A model generated the notes under the pieces. It was not told the origin of the DNA, did not search any database, and was given only the letters and a program-made list of their open reading frames with translations. Positions 6,825 to 8,819 of a stretch of DNA of 8,819 nt are shown one piece after another. Each line of letters starts with the position of its first letter. Positions within the stretch are counted from its first letter, which is position 1. Position numbers and translations under genes: made by a program. Source of the DNA: Chloroflexota bacterium (GTDB taxonomy: Bacteria; Chloroflexota; Dehalococcoidia; Dehalococcoidales; JAUYDJ01); NCBI GenBank assembly GCA_030690025.1, contig JAUYDJ010000074.1, forward strand, positions 1-8,819, given 5' to 3'.

Positions 6825-8108
6825 ATGCCAGTCATTGCGATTATTGGCGCTCAGTGGGGTGACGAGGGTAAGGGGAAGGTGGTTGACCTGCTTGCCCAGC
6901 AGGCCGATGTGGTGGTACGCTTCTCCGGCGGCGATAATGCCGGGCATACCGTAATTAATCCCGCCGGTGAGTTCAAGCTGCACCTGGTACCCTCCGGTAT
7001 ATTTTCACCGCGGGTCACCTGCATCATCGGCAACGGCGTGGCGGTCAACCCGGCAGTGCTTATCGGGGAGATAGACACGCTTAACGAGCGCCACGTGGAT
7101 ACCAGACGGCTCTTCGTCAGTGACCGGGCTAACCTTATCATGCCCTACCATATCCTCCTTGATGGCCTGGAGGAAGACGCCCGGGGCGGTAAGGCCATAG
7201 GCACCACGCGCAAAGGCATTGGCCCCGCCTACGCCGATAAGGCCGCCCGGCTGGGCATCAGGGCCGGCGACCTGCTGGACAAAGAAGCATTTTTGGAGCG
7301 GCTCCACCACATACTCGACGCCAAGAACAAAATCCTGACCAAGATTTATGGGCTGAGTCCGCTCTCATTGGATGAAGTCTATCAGCAGTACTGCCAGTAC
7401 GGCGAGCGCCTGGCACCCAACATCCGCGAGACCACCGCCATTCTTGAGGAAGCCCTGAACAAGGAAAAGCTGGTACTGCTGGAGGGAGCGCAGGGGGCCC
7501 TGCTCGACCCCGATTTCGGCACCTATCCTTATACCACTTCCTCGTCGCCCTTGGTGGCAGGCGGCTGCCTGGGTTCCGGCGTTAGCCCCAAGCGCATCAA
7601 CCGCATTTTAGGCATCTTCAAGGCCTACTGCACCCGCGTTGGCGAGGGACCGTTCCCCACCGAACTAAAGGACGCTACCGGTAACATGATTCGTGAGAGG
7701 GCTCACGAATACGGCACCACCACCGGCCGGCCGCGGCGCTGCGGCTGGTTCGATGCTGTGGCCGCCCGTTTCAGCCACCGCATTAACGGCTACACCGGCA
7801 CGGCCATAACCCGCCTGGATATCCTGGACACATTACCGACCCTGAAAATATGCGTCGCTTACAAGGTCGATGGCAAAGTTCTTAACGACTTCCCGGCCAG
7901 TGTGACCACCCTGGCCAAATGCCAGCCCATCTACGAGGACATACCGGGCTGGCAGACCCCCATCAGCCACATCCGCCAGTTCAACAAGCTGCCCTTAAAT
8001 GCCCGCAACTATATCAAGCGCCTGGAAGAGCTGATTAGCTGCCCGGTGAACCTTATCTGCGTTGGCGCGGAGCGCGAGCAAACTATCCAGAAGTCACCAG
8101 TGCTGTAG
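6825..8108 (+). CDS. purA: Adenylosuccinate synthetase
   Basis: PurA converts IMP and aspartate to adenylosuccinate with GTP, the first step from IMP to AMP. The 427-residue protein has the normal length. It starts MPVIAIIGAQWGDEGKGK, with the GDEGKGK loop at residues 12-18 and catalytic Asp13; His41 lies in DNAGHTV. Later blocks are GTTRKGIGPAY, LLEGAQGALLD, FGTYPYTTSS, TRVGEGPFPTE, the aspartate-binding GTTTGRPRRCGWFD and the guanine-site region near the C-terminus (VGAERE). All catalytic motifs are present. AGGAGA (6815-6820) overlaps the TAG stop of the preceding gene (6814-6816), so ribosomes finishing the phosphatidyltransferase gene are placed for re-initiation. Purine synthesis has no evident link to the lipid genes; shared transcription looks like operon packing. 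Downstream come a palindromic repeat and a terminator. Confidence 0.97.
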   Translation: MPVIAIIGAQWGDEGKGKVVDLLAQQADVVVRFSGGDNAGHTVINPAGEFKLHLVPSGIFSPRVTCIIGNGVAVNPAVLIGEIDTLNERHVDTRRLFVSDRANLIMPYHILLDGLEEDARGGKAIGTTRKGIGPAYADKAARLGIRAGDLLDKEAFLERLHHILDAKNKILTKIYGLSPLSLDEVYQQYCQYGERLAPNIRETTAILEEALNKEKLVLLEGAQGALLDPDFGTYPYTTSSSPLVAGGCLGSGVSPKRINRILGIFKAYCTRVGEGPFPTELKDATGNMIRERAHEYGTTTGRPRRCGWFDAVAARFSHRINGYTGTAITRLDILDTLPTLKICVAYKVDGKVLNDFPASVTTLAKCQPIYEDIPGWQTPISHIRQFNKLPLNARNYIKRLEELISCPVNLICVGAEREQTIQKSPVL

Positions 8109-8133
8109 ATAAGGGTGGCTCCCGTAAATTTTT

Positions 8134-8222
8134 GTCATTGCGAGCGAAGCGAAGCAATCCATGGCTATTAGTTTTGAAGAGATTGCTTCGTCGTCCGACT
8201 TCATCGGACTCCTCGCAATGAC
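8134..8222. repeat. Palindromic REP/MITE-like element with nested hairpin
   Basis: Outer arms GTCATTGCGAG (8134-8144) and CTCGCAATGAC (8212-8222) are exact 11-bp reverse complements. Inner arms GAAGCAATC (8151-8159) and GATTGCTTC (8181-8189) are exact 9-bp reverse complements around a 21-nt loop. In the right half a third hairpin, GTCCGA (8193-8198) with TCGGAC (8204-8209) and a 5-nt loop, sits between inner and outer arms. The strand can therefore fold as an outer stem enclosing two smaller stems. The GTCATTGCGAGCGAAGC type of sequence is, from memory, a dispersed intergenic repeat in many bacterial genomes, including Chloroflexota. There is no open transposase here, so any movement would have to be in trans. 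It lies 25 bp after the purA stop and is AT-flanked. Confidence 0.85.
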
Positions 8223-8258
8223 AGTAGAGGCCATGCAAACAGGGTCTCCAGAGAAACT

Positions 8259-8285
8259 AAAAGGGGGGCTTTTGGCCCCCCTTTT
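8259..8285. terminator. Bidirectional Rho-independent terminator between purA and dapA
   Basis: AAAAGGGGGGC (8259-8269) pairs perfectly with GCCCCCCTTTT (8275-8285) around a TTTTG loop, an 11-bp stem with a G/C core. Because A4 precedes and T4 follows the core, both strands give a GC hairpin ending in U residues. It lies between the convergent purA (+, ends 8108) and dapA (-, ends 8308) and can stop both transcripts. Confidence 0.92.
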
Positions 8286-8307
8286 CAATTCTACGGACTC
8301 TTTTGAA

Positions 8308-8819
8308 TTATTTCCGGCAGCTTGCCCGGGTTACCTTCTTGGCTCCTGCCGCTGCTGGCACAGGCAGGTCAATCCGGTAGTCCTTTATGGTGTCGCGGAT
8401 AATGGCCGCCGTCTTTTCATCCGGCTCAGTGAGCGGCAGGCGCGGCTTGCCCACGTTGAAGCCCACGCAGTTGACCGCGTACTTGACCGGCATAGGGTTG
8501 GCCACCAGGAACATGGCATTGGTCAGGGGCAGCAGGCACTGGTGTATTTTGGCCGCCTCCGCCAGCTTACCCTCAACCACGTCGTTAATCATTTCCTTAA
8601 TCTGTTTACCTACCAGGTGTGAGATAACACTGATGACGCCGTAGCCGCCAATCGACAAGATGGGCAGCGTCAGGCCGTCGTCGCCACTCCAGAGTAAGAC
8701 GCCCTTCCTGGCACCGGCAATTATCTTGGTCATCTGGTCGAGGTTGCCGCTGGCTTCCTTCACCCCGATGATATTCTCGATTTTGCTCAGCTTGATGCAG
8801 GTCTCCGCCGACAGGTTGG
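8308..8819 (-). CDS. dapA: 4-hydroxy-tetrahydrodipicolinate synthase, C-terminal part
   Basis: DapA condenses pyruvate with aspartate semialdehyde in the lysine and diaminopimelate pathway. The minus-strand frame is open to the window edge, so about the first 130-140 residues and the start are outside; 169 residues are visible. The visible part begins in NLSAETCIKLSKIENIIGVKEASGN. The Lys of GVKEASGN (codon 8758-8760) is the Schiff-base lysine. GDDGLTLPILSIGGYGVISV and NPMPVKYAVNCVG follow, as in true DapA. The tail (about 15 residues ending RASCRK) is basic and not conserved. The GTG at 8761-8763 encodes the Val before the catalytic Lys and is not a start. The gene converges on purA across the terminator at 8259-8285. 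Related class I aldolases of the NAL/DHDPS family cannot be fully excluded without the N-terminal half, but the visible motifs favour DapA. Confidence 0.92.
   Translation of the reverse strand, partial: NLSAETCIKLSKIENIIGVKEASGNLDQMTKIIAGARKGVLLWSGDDGLTLPILSIGGYGVISVISHLVGKQIKEMINDVVEGKLAEAAKIHQCLLPLTNAMFLVANPMPVKYAVNCVGFNVGKPRLPLTEPDEKTAAIIRDTIKDYRIDLPVPAAAGAKKVTRASCRK

Noticed and set aside
8113..8133. GGG-TGGCT-CCC hairpin with following T-rich bases after purA as a first terminator
   Set aside because: The stem is only 3 bp, far too weak beside the 11-bp terminator at 8259-8285.
8161..8622. 153-codon plus-strand open frame starting inside the palindromic element
   Set aside because: It runs through the repeat and the terminator and then antisense to conserved dapA sequence, so it is not credible as a gene.

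Overview
The window looks like chromosomal DNA from a Chloroflexota bacterium, most likely of the Dehalococcoidia. This is an inference from gene content and order, protein style and moderately high GC, not from a search. Almost every gene is a recognisable housekeeping or lipid gene. I do not see a defence system, prophage, CRISPR array, rRNA or tRNA.

Left part (1-3552, + strand): a translation and RNA-maturation block in the common bacterial order infB (5' end outside the window), rbfA, truB. The first ~417 bases are not intergenic. They are the in-frame N-terminal extension of IF-2, an Ala/Lys/Pro-rich low-complexity region built from a 57-bp (19-residue) tandem repeat whose central copies are nearly identical in DNA.

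Middle part (3553-6816, + strand): after truB comes a good sigma70-type promoter (TTGACA, 18 nt, TATAGT). It is followed by a very strong Shine-Dalgarno and a 46-codon gene with a GTG start, which encodes a four-cysteine zinc-ribbon protein of the DUF5679 type. Next come three genes that make a coherent lipid pathway: inositol-3-phosphate synthase (ino1), a PimA-like GT4 glycosyltransferase, and a CDP-alcohol phosphatidyltransferase of the phosphatidylinositol-phosphate synthase kind. Glucose-6-phosphate would give inositol phosphate, the phosphatidyltransferase would attach it to a CDP-activated lipid, and the glycosyltransferase would add a sugar, probably mannose. This resembles the first steps of actinobacterial phosphatidylinositol mannoside synthesis.

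Right part (6817-8819): purA (adenylosuccinate synthetase) is tightly coupled to the phosphatidyltransferase gene. The purA-dapA gap holds a large palindromic repeat element (8134-8222) and a symmetric bidirectional Rho-independent terminator (8259-8285). The terminator separates purA from a convergent, minus-strand dapA, of which only the C-terminal half lies in the window.

Most notable are the inositol-glycolipid cluster outside Actinobacteria, the small zinc-ribbon gene at its head, the expanding repeat in IF-2 and the nested palindrome after purA. None proves a wholly new system.
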